From Rhodothalassium salexigens DSM 2132 (GTDB taxonomy: Bacteria; Pseudomonadota; Alphaproteobacteria; Sphingomonadales; Rhodothalassiaceae), in assembly GCF_004341375.1 (NCBI RefSeq), contig NZ_SLXO01000008.1, forward strand, positions 124,001 through 188,000: a DNA stretch of 64,000 nucleotides, read 5' to 3'. Each line of letters opens with the position of its first letter. Positions within the stretch are counted from its first letter, which is position 1. The notes beneath the pieces were generated by a model. That model was given only the letters and a program-made list of their open reading frames with translations, was not told the DNA's origin and made no database searches. A program made the position numbers and the translations under genes. Of the stretch, positions 8,970 to 18,102 are shown piece after piece.

Positions 8970-10028
8970 TCAGCCCCGGGGCTGCGGGCCGAGGGCGACC
9001 GGGATCACCGCGCCGGTGATCACCCCGCCGGGGCCGCGGCCGCCGAGCGTGTAGATCTGGTCGCCGTCGCTGACCAGCCCGCGATGGGCCATGGTGGCGA
9101 CCCGGCGCCGGCCTTCGCCGATCCACTGCCGGCTGTCCAGGTCGAACACGTGCACCGCGGCCCTGGCCGGGGCGCCCTCGGCCGGGGACAGGTCGGCGCT
9201 GGCGGTGCCGCCGGCGACCACCACCCAGCCGCTCGCCGCCACGCCGCCGCCGGCGGCGGCGAACAGCGGTGCGCCCGGCGGGTCGGGCACCGGCTCCCAG
9301 TCGATCACGCTCGGGTCGTCGGGATTGATGGTGCCGGCCCAACTGCCGGCCACCGGTGCGCCGCCGGGCGCCCGGCGCCCGCCGGTGACCAGCAGCGTGT
9401 CGCCCACCAGACCGCCCGCATGGCCGAACCGGCCGGGCCCCGGCAATTGGCTGGCCGGGAACCATTCCTCGGCCTCGGTGTCGAACACCTGCACCGCGGC
9501 CACCGCGCCGCCTTCCGCGCGGCCGGCCACCAGCACCAGATAGCGCTCGGCATAGACGCCGATCAGCGCGTGCGCCACCGGCAAGGGCGGCGTCGGCAGG
9601 GGCGCATAGGCGCGCGTCGCCGGGTCGAAGACCAGGGCGGTTTCGGCAAGCCGGCCCGAGCCGTCGCCCCAGGTGCCGCCGACCAGATAGAGCCGGCCGC
9701 CGACACCCGCCGCCGCCACGCCCACCAGCCCGCGCGTGCCGGGCAGGGGCGGCAGCGCGCGCCAGCGGTCGTCAAGCGCGTCATATTCGAATGCCAGCCG
9801 GCTGCCGTCGCGATAGGGGCCTGCGCTGCCCTGGCCGGCGACGCTGTAGAAGAACGGCCGGCCGTCGCGTTCGAGCGCGGCGACCGCATTGTCGGCCAGC
9901 GCCACCGGCATGGCCGCGCGGTCGGTGACCAGCGCTTGGGCGGCCGGTTTCGTGGCCGGGTCGGGCCGCAGCGCGCACGCGGCGAGTGCCAGGGTCGCGA
10001 TCAGGGCGGCAAACGGTTTCCAGGCCAT
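8970..10028 (-). CDS. Kelch-repeat lipoprotein
   Basis: A 352-residue predicted lipoprotein: signal peptide with lipobox LAAC (Cys at about residue 18), then at least four Kelch-like blades with the double-glycine pattern, for example RLYLVGGTWGDGSGRL, LLVTGGRRAPGG, VVVAGGTASADL and IYTLGGRGPGG. The layout resembles NanM-type periplasmic beta-propellers, but no epimerase residues can be assigned and the ligand is unknown. GGAAGG lies upstream of the ATG at 10028. It converges with guaD and is divergent from the dioxygenase gene. Confidence 0.82.
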   Translation of the reverse strand: MAWKPFAALIATLALAACALRPDPATKPAAQALVTDRAAMPVALADNAVAALERDGRPFFYSVAGQGSAGPYRDGSRLAFEYDALDDRWRALPPLPGTRGLVGVAAAGVGGRLYLVGGTWGDGSGRLAETALVFDPATRAYAPLPTPPLPVAHALIGVYAERYLVLVAGRAEGGAVAAVQVFDTEAEEWFPASQLPGPGRFGHAGGLVGDTLLVTGGRRAPGGAPVAGSWAGTINPDDPSVIDWEPVPDPPGAPLFAAAGGGVAASGWVVVAGGTASADLSPAEGAPARAAVHVFDLDSRQWIGEGRRRVATMAHRGLVSDGDQIYTLGGRGPGGVITGAVIPVALGPQPRG

Positions 10029-10161
10029 GGGCGGCGCCTTCCGGGCTTGAGGAGCGGCGAGGGGCGCGGCGGCAGAGCATCGGCCCCGGCCGCTTGACAG
10101 GCCCCGGATTTGGGCCGCTTATAGACTTATTGGGTTGGCGTTGAAAAGGAGTCTGCGGCCG

Positions 10162-10875
10162 ATGCGCGGTCCCTTTGGGCGGTCGGGAAGCGGGCCGCCA
10201 GCGTTTGAGGGCGCGTCCGAGAGCCCGCCCGACGGGCCGGCCGAGAGCCTGCCCGACGGGAAGGCCGGGAGGCTGTCGCGCGATCGCGACCTGGCCGGCG
10301 GTTTGATCGCCGGGGTGTGGGTGGAGCCCGCCCTGTTCAGCGCCGGGGAGTGCGCGCGCCTGTCGGCGTTGATCGACGCGGCCGCGCGCGACCGGCCGGC
10401 CGCCGGCGGCGACCTGGCGGGGCGGGTCCGCGACCCCCGGGTGCGCGCGTGCGAGACCTTGTGGCTCGACGACGAGCCGGCGACCGCTTGGGCGTTCGAG
10501 CGGCTGGCGCATCTGGTCGCTGGCGCCAATGCCGCCGCCTTCGGGTTCGACCTGGACGCCGAGCCGTTCATCGAAGGCGCGCTGATCGCCCGCTATCCCG
10601 GTACGATGGGCGGCCATTATGATTGGCATGTGGACCGGGCCCGGCGCGGGCCGGCGGCGCGGCGCAAGCTGTCGGTGTCGGTCCAGTTGAGCCCCGCCGA
10701 TGGCTATGAGGGCGGCGCGCTGACCCTCAACGCCGAGGGCCATGAGGTGACCTTGGACCGGGCGCTCGGCACCGCTGCGGTGTTTCCCAGTTTCGTGTTG
10801 CACCGGGTGGCGCCGGTGAGCCTTGGCGCGCGGGTGGCGCTGGTGGCCTGGGCGCACGGGCCGCGCTTGCGCTGA
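10162..10875 (+). CDS. PKHD-type Fe(II)/2-oxoglutarate dioxygenase
   Basis: A 237-residue protein with a prolyl 4-hydroxylase-like fold. The iron triad is visible as HYDWHVD (HxD) and the distal His in FPSFVLHRVAPVS; RKLSVSVQLS and ALIARYPGTMGG match the PKHD/PiuC-like family, although the N-terminus (EPALFSAGECARL after a proline-rich lead) differs from PiuC. Substrate unknown. The ATG at 10162 follows an AAAAGGAG site (10144-10151); a TTG at 10135 is possible but weaker. Confidence 0.82.
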   Translation: MRGPFGRSGSGPPAFEGASESPPDGPAESLPDGKAGRLSRDRDLAGGLIAGVWVEPALFSAGECARLSALIDAAARDRPAAGGDLAGRVRDPRVRACETLWLDDEPATAWAFERLAHLVAGANAAAFGFDLDAEPFIEGALIARYPGTMGGHYDWHVDRARRGPAARRKLSVSVQLSPADGYEGGALTLNAEGHEVTLDRALGTAAVFPSFVLHRVAPVSLGARVALVAWAHGPRLR

Positions 10876-10885
10876 CCGCCCGCGA

Positions 10886-12580
10886 TTAGCCGCTGTCGCG
10901 CGCCGCGGTCGTCCGGTCCGGCGCCGGCGGCTCTTTGTCTTGCGGCTCTGTGTCTGGCGTTGGGGCGTCCGGCGGCCCCGCGTCGGCCGGCTGAGTAGCG
11001 TCGGGCCGGGCCCAATCGTCGCCCAACCGGTCGAGCCAGGGGCTGTCGTCATCGGGCGCCACGAGGCGGTGCGGATCGGCGGGGTCGGCTGGATCGGCTG
11101 GATCGGTGCTGTCCCGGTCGCCGGCGGCTGGATCGGCGGTGGCGAAGTCGGGGGTGGCCGGGTCGATATCGAGCGGCGCGGCCGGCGCAGGAGCCGGGCT
11201 GGCGTCGGCGGCGGCCTTGAATTCGCTGGCGTCGAGCGCGGCGGCGGTGGGCGCCAGGGTGGTGAGCGTGTCGAGCGGCGGGCGCTGGTCGAGAATGCCG
11301 AGGCTTTCGAACTTGCGCGCCGTGGGCAGCACCCGGCGTTCCAGGCTGTTGACGAAGCTGTTGTAGTGGCCGACCGAGCGGTCGAGCGCGGTGCCGAGCC
11401 GGGTGATGTGGCCGGCCATGGTGGTGATCCGGTCATAGAGTTCGCGGCCGAGCCGGGCGGCGTCGTGGGCGCGTTCGGCCATCTGTTCCTGGGTCCACAC
11501 ATGGGCGACGGCGCGGGCGAGCGCGAACAGCGTCGCCGGGGTCGCCAGGATCACCTGGTTGGCGAACGCCTCTTCGTACAGCGTCGGGTCCTGTTCCACC
11601 GCGGCGGCGATCAGATCGTCGCCGGGCAGGAACATCACCACCGCTTCGAGGCCGGGGCCGAAGGCGCTCCAATAGCTTTTCTTCGACAGCGCGCGCACCT
11701 GGGTGCGCACCTGGGCGGCGTGCTGGGCGAGCTTGGCGTCGCGCTCGCGTGGGTCCTCGGTCGCCTGGGCTTCGAGGAACGCCGACATGGGCGTCTTGGC
11801 ATCGATGACGATGGCGCGCTTGCCTGGCAGGTGGATCACCGCGTCGGGGCGCTGCTGGGTGCCGCCGTTTTGGGTGCTGGTCTGGGTGGTGAAGTCCACA
11901 TAGGGCGCCATGCCGGCCAGTTCCATGATCCGCCGCAACTGGCTTTCGCCCCAGCGCCCGCGCACGCCCGAGCCCGAGCGCAGCGCGGTGGACAGCCGCG
12001 CGGCCTCTTCCTTGACCTCTTTTTGCGCCGCCGCCACCGAGCGCAGTTCGCTGGTCAGGCTGCCATAGGCGTTCTGGCGCGCGGTCTCGATCTCCTTGAG
12101 GTTCTGGCGATAGTGTTCGAGCGTCTGGGCCATCGGCCGGACCAGCCCTTCGAGGTCGCTGCGGGCGTGCGCCTGGTGTTTGTCGAAATGCGCCTGGGCC
12201 TGCTTCAGGAAGTCGTCGCGGCTTTGGGTCAGCGCCGCGTTGATCATGGTCTTGAACTGGGTCTCCATCTGGGCGCGGACATTCTTCAACTCGTCCACCT
12301 GGCGCGCCATGGCCCGGTGGCGCTCCTCGGCGCGCGCCTGAACCTCGGACAATTGCCGCTCGGCGTCGGCGCGGGCAGCGCTTTCGTCGGCGACCCGGTC
12401 TTCCAGGATCGCGGCTTGCTGGGCGGCGGCCTGGACCTCGTGCAGGTCGCGGATCGCCTCGGCCATATGGGCGCGGGCCTGGGTCACGTCGCGGCGGCCG
12501 ATGGCATAGCCCCCGACAAGCCCCGCCAACGCCCCGCCAAGCCCGGCCGCAGCCGCGATCAGCCAGATCGTGTCGATCAT
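10886..12580 (-). CDS. rmuC: DNA recombination protein RmuC
   Basis: A 564-residue RmuC family protein. It has an N-terminal membrane anchor (IWLIAAAAGLGGALAGLVGG), a long coiled coil (residues 30-200), and the RmuC nuclease-like domain with GSGVRGRWGESQLRRIMELAG, RAIVIDAKTPMSAFLEA and FLPGDDLIAAAVEQDPTLYE. The last 100 residues are an acidic, proline- and aspartate-rich tail that is longer than usual. RmuC limits recombination at inverted repeats in E. coli. It converges with the dioxygenase gene and diverges from the superoxide dismutase gene. Confidence 0.95.
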   Translation of the reverse strand: MIDTIWLIAAAAGLGGALAGLVGGYAIGRRDVTQARAHMAEAIRDLHEVQAAAQQAAILEDRVADESAARADAERQLSEVQARAEERHRAMARQVDELKNVRAQMETQFKTMINAALTQSRDDFLKQAQAHFDKHQAHARSDLEGLVRPMAQTLEHYRQNLKEIETARQNAYGSLTSELRSVAAAQKEVKEEAARLSTALRSGSGVRGRWGESQLRRIMELAGMAPYVDFTTQTSTQNGGTQQRPDAVIHLPGKRAIVIDAKTPMSAFLEAQATEDPRERDAKLAQHAAQVRTQVRALSKKSYWSAFGPGLEAVVMFLPGDDLIAAAVEQDPTLYEEAFANQVILATPATLFALARAVAHVWTQEQMAERAHDAARLGRELYDRITTMAGHITRLGTALDRSVGHYNSFVNSLERRVLPTARKFESLGILDQRPPLDTLTTLAPTAAALDASEFKAAADASPAPAPAAPLDIDPATPDFATADPAAGDRDSTDPADPADPADPHRLVAPDDDSPWLDRLGDDWARPDATQPADAGPPDAPTPDTEPQDKEPPAPDRTTAARDSG

Positions 12581-12769
12581 TGTTCACCCCTTGTTCCGGT
12601 TGCAAGGTGCCAAAGCGGCGCCCACCTGTCCAGAACGAACCGGGGCGTCATGCCGATCGCGATGACCGATGTCCTTGATTTTTAAAATATCCCGGCGATG
12701 ATGCCCCGGCGTCCGCCAGGCGGCTTGCCGTCGACGCGCTTTCGATACCCAACAGAGGAGGACACGACC

Positions 12770-13363
12770 GTGTTGACCCTTCCCGATCTTCCCTACGACT
12801 ACAAAGCGCTTGAGCCCTATATGTCCGCCGAGACATTGGAGTATCACCACGACAAGCACCACAATGCCTATGTCACCGCCGGCAACAAGCTGATGGAGGG
12901 CACGCCCTACGCGGACATGGACCTGGAAAGCGCCATCCGCGAGAGCTTCAAGTCCGACCCCAAGCTGTTCAACCAGATCGCCCAGCACTGGAACCATATG
13001 GAGTTCTGGCACTGGATGAGCCCCAAGGGCGGCGGCGCCATCCCCGGCAATCTGGAAAGCCAGATCAAGAAGGATTTCGGCAGCGTCGACGACTTCAAGG
13101 AAGCCTTCGTCCAGGCCGGCGTGACCCAGTTCGGCTCGGGCTGGTGCTGGCTGGTGTGGAAGGACGGCAAGCTTGCGGTGACCCAGACGCCCAATGGCGA
13201 AAATCCGCTGGTCCACGGCGGAACCGCGCTGCTCGGCTGCGACGTGTGGGAGCACAGCTACTACATCGACTATCGCAATGCCCGGCCCAAATATCTCGAA
13301 GCGTTCTTCGACCATCTGGTCAACTGGGAGCGCGTCACCGAGATCTACGAACAGGCGTCCTGA
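12770..13363 (+). CDS. sodB: Iron/manganese superoxide dismutase
   Basis: A 197-residue dismutase converting superoxide to oxygen and peroxide. The four metal ligands are visible: His26 (YHHDKHHNAY), His76 (AQHWNHMEFWHW), Asp158 and His162 (GCDVWEHSYYIDY). The overall pattern is that of alphaproteobacterial FeSOD, though cambialistic use cannot be excluded. I placed the start at the GTG at 12770 because AGAGGAGGA (12754-12762) sits seven bases upstream; upstream ATG codons lack such a site. An AT-rich promoter-like patch (around 12675-12690) lies in the 189-base gap to rmuC. Confidence 0.95.
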   Translation: MLTLPDLPYDYKALEPYMSAETLEYHHDKHHNAYVTAGNKLMEGTPYADMDLESAIRESFKSDPKLFNQIAQHWNHMEFWHWMSPKGGGAIPGNLESQIKKDFGSVDDFKEAFVQAGVTQFGSGWCWLVWKDGKLAVTQTPNGENPLVHGGTALLGCDVWEHSYYIDYRNARPKYLEAFFDHLVNWERVTEIYEQAS

Positions 13364-13485
13364 TCGCAGGTGTCGGGGCCGGCGCTCGTCGCCGCCGTCC
13401 CCCCGGCACCGCCGAGTATCGGCCGCAGCGGTCGCTTTCCTGGCCGTTCAAGGGCCAGGTCAAAGGCTGACCGCCACGCCACACG

Positions 13486-13529
13486 AACCGCCCGGCCGGG
13501 ACCGCGCCCCGCCGGGCGGTTTGTCTTTT
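13486..13529 (+). terminator. Rho-independent terminator after the superoxide dismutase
   Basis: An 11-bp perfect stem, AACCGCCCGGC (13486-13496) with GCCGGGCGGTT (13511-13521), is followed by a TGTCTTTT tract. It is about 120 bases downstream of the sod stop codon. The GC-rich stem and T-run fit a rightward intrinsic terminator. Confidence 0.8.
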
Positions 13530-13619
13530 GGGGCGGGTCTTGGGCGGATGCCTTGCCGGTTGTGGAGTTGAACGGACTTTTCTACGCTCACGGCTCGTGG
13601 TGGCCGGCTGGGCAGCGCT

Positions 13620-13961
13620 ATGGTATCCTTCGACCTCAATTCGGTGGCCGACGCGGAGCACAAAACGACGTTCCGGGCCCAATTGGCCGCCTTGGACGAT
13701 GACGCCAAGGAAGAGGCGTTTCGCGTTCTGGCCACCCTGGCGGCCCATGGTCCCGAACCGGCGATGCGCTGCGCCGACCGCTGGGGCCTGGGGCTCGGGC
13801 TGTTCGCCTGCCCGGTGCCCGGGCGCCGGAGAGTGTTTCTGTTGTTCGCGCAGCGCGACGGCAAGGCGTTGATCTTTCTGGGGGTTTCGGAGAACCCCTC
13901 GGCGTGTGGGCAAGTGCTGTTGCGCGCCAGGCGGTTGCAGGAGGCCGGAGGACTGGCATGA
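13620..13961 (+). CDS. HigB/RelE-like toxin candidate
   Basis: A 113-residue small protein. The C-terminal half, GLGLFACPVPGRRRVFLLFAQ followed by a KALIFLGVSEN strand and RARRLQEAG helix, follows the layout of phage Gp49/HigB RelE-type RNases, where a basic strand precedes the hydrophobic strand and final helix. Its stop overlaps the start of an XRE-type gene by four bases (ATGA), the toxin-first order typical of HigBA. No strong ribosome site is seen at the ATG. Assigned by pattern and context only; no catalytic residues can be claimed. Confidence 0.6.
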   Translation: MVSFDLNSVADAEHKTTFRAQLAALDDDAKEEAFRVLATLAAHGPEPAMRCADRWGLGLGLFACPVPGRRRVFLLFAQRDGKALIFLGVSENPSACGQVLLRARRLQEAGGLA

Positions 13962-14488
13962 TGAAAGGCACGTTGAGCGACGATCTGGCGGTCATTCTGC
14001 ACCGCCAGCCGGCGTTTGCCGAGCGCCTGCGGGACAATCGGGCGCGCTGGCGGCTGGTCGACGGCCTGATCGGGGCGCGCCGGCAGGCCGGCCTGACCGT
14101 GGCCGAGACCGCGCGCCGGTCGGGGCTGACCGCAGCTCAGGTCGCGCAGTTGGAAACCGTGACCGGTGCATGGCCAAGCCAGGCGCTGGTCAATGCCTAT
14201 TTGGGCGCGTTCGGTCTGTTGCCCTTCGACGCGTTCGCCGAGCCTGTTTCGAGCGACCTTGAGGTGTCTGACGATGCTGCCGAGGCGGTGGCCGTGGCGG
14301 CCGACGAGGACGCGGCACTCGCGGCGTTGATCGCCCCCGATCTGGTGAAGCAGGCCGACACCGCCGGGCTCGGCGACGCGGCGGTGGCCCGCGAAGACGC
14401 CGCCGGTGACGATACCGCCGACGACCAGGACATCCACATCGACGATCTCGATGACGAACCCGATGACGACTTCGACCTGTCGTTCTGA
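13958..14488 (+). CDS. XRE-family helix-turn-helix protein, antitoxin candidate with acidic tail
   Basis: A 176-residue protein. Residues 35-78 form a helix-turn-helix (LTVAETARRSGLTAAQVAQL). Residues 85-176 are extremely acidic and end in DDLDDEPDDDFDLSF; this tail is unusual for HigA antitoxins. The start overlaps the toxin-like gene (ATGA) and is preceded by GGAG. A role as antitoxin and autorepressor is inferred from the pairing; the tail might shield the toxin's RNA-binding surface or contact RNA polymerase. Confidence 0.65.
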   Translation: MMKGTLSDDLAVILHRQPAFAERLRDNRARWRLVDGLIGARRQAGLTVAETARRSGLTAAQVAQLETVTGAWPSQALVNAYLGAFGLLPFDAFAEPVSSDLEVSDDAAEAVAVAADEDAALAALIAPDLVKQADTAGLGDAAVAREDAAGDDTADDQDIHIDDLDDEPDDDFDLSF

Positions 14489-14592
14489 CCCGGTCGCGGC
14501 GGCAGTTGCTCCGGCGCCGCCGGGGCGGGCCGGGCGCCGGCCGTCTCGGGGCATCCGGGGCATCTGGGGTATCTGGGGGCGTGTCCGGGCCG

Positions 14593-14871
14593 ATGGCGAT
14601 TGACCCGCCGGGATTGCTGGGGCTGGCAGGGGTCTTGCTGCTTGCCCGTCCGGTGTTGCGGGCCGACAGCCTGGCGCGCCGGCAGACCCGGCTGAGCGAC
14701 ATCCGGTTTTCCGACCGCAGCGACCCGATGTTCCACGACGAGTTGGCCAAGCTGCGCGACCGCCGCGAGCGCCAGGCGCGCCGCTGGCGGCCGTCCGACC
14801 GGGCCTGTCTGTGGCTCGGCTATGGCTGCATCCTGGCGGCCGAGGCGTGGACGCTCTTGGCGGCACCGTGA
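14593..14871 (+). CDS. Small predicted membrane protein
   Basis: A 92-residue protein of unknown function. It has an N-terminal hydrophobic stretch (GLLGLAGVLLLARPVL), a highly charged centre rich in Arg and Asp, and a C-terminal hydrophobic helix (LWLGYGCILAAEAWTLLAAP), so two membrane segments are likely. The ATG at 14593 is chosen over an upstream extension that is only Gly/Arg. No ribosome site stands out and no family is recognised. Confidence 0.5.
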   Translation: MAIDPPGLLGLAGVLLLARPVLRADSLARRQTRLSDIRFSDRSDPMFHDELAKLRDRRERQARRWRPSDRACLWLGYGCILAAEAWTLLAAP

Positions 14872-14910
14872 GCGCGGCGCGCGCGTGTGCGTGCGCGGTC
14901 CTAGTGGCGG

Positions 14911-15252
14911 CTATTTCAGTCGGACCGCCGTGCCGGTGGCGACCACCAACAGCATGTTCGCGCCGCCGCCGCTCAATTCCTCATAGTCCAGCGTCACCGC
15001 CACAACGCCGTCGGCGTCGCGCGCGGCGGCCTCCTCGCGCAGCTCGCGCATCACCTCTTCGCGCGCTTCCTTGAGCGCCGATTGCATGGAACTGGACCGG
15101 CCGCCGAACACGTCGCGCACCTGGGCGAACAGGTCGCGGAACAGGTTGACGCCATAGACCGCCTCGGCGCTGACGATATCGATCTCGCGGTCGATGGTGG
15201 CGCCGGCGAGCGTCGGCGCGGTGGTCAGGCGGATGTCTTGGGGGTGAGCCAT
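14911..15252 (-). CDS. YbjQ/UPF0145 family protein
   Basis: A 113-residue protein of the YbjQ (DUF74) family, proposed to be a pentameric heavy-metal-binding fold. Matches include AEAVYGVNLFRDLFAQVRDVFGG, SALKEAREEVMRELREEA and the C-terminal strand pair DGVVAVTLDYEEL. Length is normal. It is divergently arranged with gamma-glutamyltransferase; function is unproven. Confidence 0.9.
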   Translation of the reverse strand: MAHPQDIRLTTAPTLAGATIDREIDIVSAEAVYGVNLFRDLFAQVRDVFGGRSSSMQSALKEAREEVMRELREEAAARDADGVVAVTLDYEELSGGGANMLLVVATGTAVRLK

Positions 15253-15384
15253 GGGCGTTCTCCTGCTGTCCTGGGTCGGGCTCGGTCACGGCAGATGGTC
15301 GATCGGTGCGGTTCAATCCGATCGCAAAACCCTCTAGCGTGCGTCGAGCATAAACACCCGCAATCCATAACGGGAAGGACAATC

Positions 15385-17169
15385 ATGGGACGTTTGCGCG
15401 GCGCGCTCGGCGCCATGGGCAAGGCGATTTTGGCTGGGGTGGTGATGATCGGATGGGGCGACGACCTGGCCGCCGGGCCGGACAAGAGCGGCGGCGGCGA
15501 CCGGGTGGTGGGCGCGGCGTTCGCCACCCGCGCGCCGGTGCTGGGCATGAACGGCATCGCCGCCACCTCGCACCCGCTGGCCAGCCAGATCGCCATCGAC
15601 GTGTTGAAGGCCGGCGGTAACGCGGTGGACGCGGCGATCGCCGCCAACGCGGCCTTAGGGCTGATGGAGCCCACCGGCAACGGCATCGGCGGCGACCTGT
15701 TCGCCATCGTCTGGGACCCCGAGACCGAGCGCCTCTACGGCCTCAACGGCTCGGGCCGCGCGCCCCTGGGCCAGAGCCTCGACGACCTCAAAGCGAAGCT
15801 CGACGGCGACGACATCCCCGACTGGGGCAGCCTGTCGGTCAGCGTGCCGGGCACGGTCGACGGTTGGTACACGCTGCACGACCGGTTCGGCCGCCAGCCC
15901 ATGGCCGACAATCTGGCGCCGGCGATCCGCTATGCCGAGGCGGGGTTCCCGGTCACCCAGTTGATCGGCTATTACCTGACCCGCTCGGCCGAGGCGTTCC
16001 GCACCCTGCATGCCCAAGGCATCGTCGAGGAGATCGACAACTACAAGGCCACCTATGAGCCTGACGGCCGGCCGCTGGGCCATGGCGACGTGTTCCGCAA
16101 CCCGGATCTGGCGCGCACGCTGCGCCTGATCGCCGAGGGCGGGCGCGACGCCTTCTACGACGGTCCGATCGCCGACACCATCGACGCCTATATGAAGCGC
16201 ATCGGCGGGCCGCTCAGAAAACGCGATCTGGTCGACCACACGTCCACCTGGGTCGAGCCGGTGTCGGTCAATTATCGCGGCTATGACGTCTGGGAACTGC
16301 CGCCCAACGGCCAGGGCATCGCCGCCTTGCAGATGCTCACCATCCTCGAAGGCTATGACCTGGCCGCCATGGGCTTCGGCTCGGCCGATTATCTGCACGT
16401 GTCGACCGAAGCCAAGAAGCTGGCCTTCGCCGACCGGGCGCGCTTCTATGCCGACCCCGATTTCTACGACGTGCCGCTGGCGCGGCTGTTGTCCGAGGAC
16501 TATGCGGCCGAGCGGCGGGCGACCATCGCCATGGATCGCGCCAGCACCGAGGTCGACCCCGGCGACCCGAAGCTGATGGAAGGCGATACCATCTATCTGA
16601 CCGTCGCCGACAAGGACGGCATGATGGTGTCGCTGATCCAGTCCAACTATCGCGGCATGGGGTCGGGGCTGGTGCCCGACGGGCTCGGCTTCATGTTGCA
16701 GGATCGCGGCGCGCTGTTCAGCCTCGACCCCGATCACCCCAATGTCTATGCGCCGGGCAAGCGGCCGTTCCACACCATCATTCCCGCCTTCATCACCAAG
16801 GATGGCGCGCCGTGGCTGAGCTTCGGCCTGATGGGCGGCGCCATGCAGCCCCAGGGCCACGCGCAGATCGTGGTCAATCTGGTCGATTTCGGTATGAACG
16901 TGCAGGAAGCGGGCGACGCCGCGCGTTACAACCATGCCGGTTCGACCCAACCGTTCGCCGGACCGGGGCCGATGACCGACGGCGGCACGCTGCGCATCGA
17001 AACCGGCATCGCGCAAGAGGTGCGCATGGACCTGGAAGCGCGCGGCCATGATGTGGAATACACCAAGGGGCCGTTCGGCGGCTATCAGGCGATCTGGCGC
17101 GACCCCGAGACCGGCGTCTATTGGGGGGCGACCGAGATGCGCAAGGACGGCATCGTCGTCGCCTATTGA
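15385..17169 (+). CDS. Gamma-glutamyltransferase family Ntn-hydrolase
   Basis: A 594-residue precursor of the gamma-glutamyltranspeptidase family, which self-cleaves and then hydrolyses or transfers gamma-glutamyl or related acyl groups. Predicted nucleophile is Thr402 in EGDTIYLTVADKDG, followed by NYRGMGSGLVPDGLGFMLQD and the PFHTIIPAF segment. The N-terminus has a hydrophobic stretch that could be a weak signal peptide (AILAGVVMIGWG). This subgroup differs from E. coli Ggt around the lid loop, so a cephalosporin-acylase-like or other amidase role is possible. GGGAAGGA lies six bases before the ATG. Its 3' end overlaps the TetR gene by seven bases, tail to tail. Confidence 0.88.
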   Translation: MGRLRGALGAMGKAILAGVVMIGWGDDLAAGPDKSGGGDRVVGAAFATRAPVLGMNGIAATSHPLASQIAIDVLKAGGNAVDAAIAANAALGLMEPTGNGIGGDLFAIVWDPETERLYGLNGSGRAPLGQSLDDLKAKLDGDDIPDWGSLSVSVPGTVDGWYTLHDRFGRQPMADNLAPAIRYAEAGFPVTQLIGYYLTRSAEAFRTLHAQGIVEEIDNYKATYEPDGRPLGHGDVFRNPDLARTLRLIAEGGRDAFYDGPIADTIDAYMKRIGGPLRKRDLVDHTSTWVEPVSVNYRGYDVWELPPNGQGIAALQMLTILEGYDLAAMGFGSADYLHVSTEAKKLAFADRARFYADPDFYDVPLARLLSEDYAAERRATIAMDRASTEVDPGDPKLMEGDTIYLTVADKDGMMVSLIQSNYRGMGSGLVPDGLGFMLQDRGALFSLDPDHPNVYAPGKRPFHTIIPAFITKDGAPWLSFGLMGGAMQPQGHAQIVVNLVDFGMNVQEAGDAARYNHAGSTQPFAGPGPMTDGGTLRIETGIAQEVRMDLEARGHDVEYTKGPFGGYQAIWRDPETGVYWGATEMRKDGIVVAY

Positions 17170-17870
17170 TCGCCCGGCCCGTCGGTCGCCGTCGTCACCG
17201 CATGGGCGGCGTCGGCGGCCGGGGCGCCGTGGCTTTGTTCACCGGGCTGGGTCTGGCCCGGTCTCTGGCTCCCGTCCCCAACGGCAGCCAGGCCGGCGGT
17301 ATAGCGGTCGATCAGGTCGTGGGCCATGGACGCCAGGTCGCTTTGCGCGAAGGTCCAAAGATTCTGCCGATCGACGGTGGCGATCAAGCCGTTGAGCGCC
17401 AGCGCCACGGTTATGGCGCTGCGCATGGCCACCTCCGCCGGCAGGTCGGGCAGGGCGCGCAATAGAACGCGCTGATTCACCTCGACGATGCGCATCACCT
17501 TCTGCCAATACCAGATCGCCGGGTCGCTGCGCTGGGCGCGCGCGGCGATCACCGCCTCCCACAACAGGCCGTTGGTTTCGACGAAGCGGATGAACTGGTC
17601 GCACAGGCCATGCAGGCCGATCGCCTTGTCCTTCGCCTCGGCGGCCTCCAGCGTCTGAAGCAGCAGATCGAGCGCGCGGCCGGCGACCCGCAGGATCAAC
17701 TCGTCGCGGTTTTCGAACAGATTGTACAGCGTGCCGGGCGAATAACCGATTGCGTGGGCGACGCCGCGAATGGTCAGGCCCTGCGTGCCCTGCGCCGTGA
17801 CCCCCTGGATGGCGGCGGACAGAGCCAGTTCCTCCAACTCCTTGCGGCTATGATCCGAGCGTCGGCCCAT
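17163..17870 (-). CDS. TetR family transcriptional regulator
   Basis: A 235-residue regulator. Residues 10-60 are the TetR DNA-binding domain (GLTIRGVAHAIGYSPGTLYNLFENRDEL); the remainder is a helical ligand domain with WEAVIAARAQ typical of the TetR_C_33-like group, ending in a disordered tail. Ligand unknown. A 27-bp palindrome 27 bases upstream of its start is a likely autoregulatory operator. It is convergent with the gamma-glutamyltransferase gene. Confidence 0.9.
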   Translation of the reverse strand: MGRRSDHSRKELEELALSAAIQGVTAQGTQGLTIRGVAHAIGYSPGTLYNLFENRDELILRVAGRALDLLLQTLEAAEAKDKAIGLHGLCDQFIRFVETNGLLWEAVIAARAQRSDPAIWYWQKVMRIVEVNQRVLLRALPDLPAEVAMRSAITVALALNGLIATVDRQNLWTFAQSDLASMAHDLIDRYTAGLAAVGDGSQRPGQTQPGEQSHGAPAADAAHAVTTATDGPGDQ

Positions 17871-18102
17871 GACCCCCCCTTTTTACATCTTGGCATTGAG
17901 CAGGCAGCCCTAGGGCCTGCTCATAATACCCGTAGTGATCGCGACATGGTTCCAAGGCGATCATCAAGCGGTCTCAAACCATGCCAACCAATACCGTTCA
18001 GTCAACTTTTGTTCGACTTAAATCAGATTGGCGAAGAACGCCAGAGATTTGATTTCAAATCGAAATCTGTTCACAGCCATGACGCGGCGTTGACTTTAAG
18101 CC
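17871..18102. other. AT-rich intergenic region between tetR and lipB
   Basis: A 232-base gap upstream of tetR and downstream of lipB. It is unusually AT-rich for the window, for example around 17999-18120, and holds the tetR palindrome. GATTTGATTTCAAATC near 18044-18059 is a perfect 16-bp palindrome. No gene is visible. Confidence 0.5.
17897..17923. promoter_or_regulatory. Candidate TetR operator palindrome
   Basis: TGAGCAGGC (17897-17905) and GCCTGCTCA (17915-17923) are perfect 9-bp inverted arms around a 9-base centre that includes the GCCCTAGGGC palindrome. It lies 27 bases upstream of the tetR start, the usual position for an autorepressing TetR operator. Binding is inferred. Confidence 0.6.

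Noticed and set aside
10094-10125. TTGACA and TATAGA upstream of the dioxygenase gene as a promoter
   Set aside because: Also a 20-base spacer; plausible elements but not good enough to annotate.
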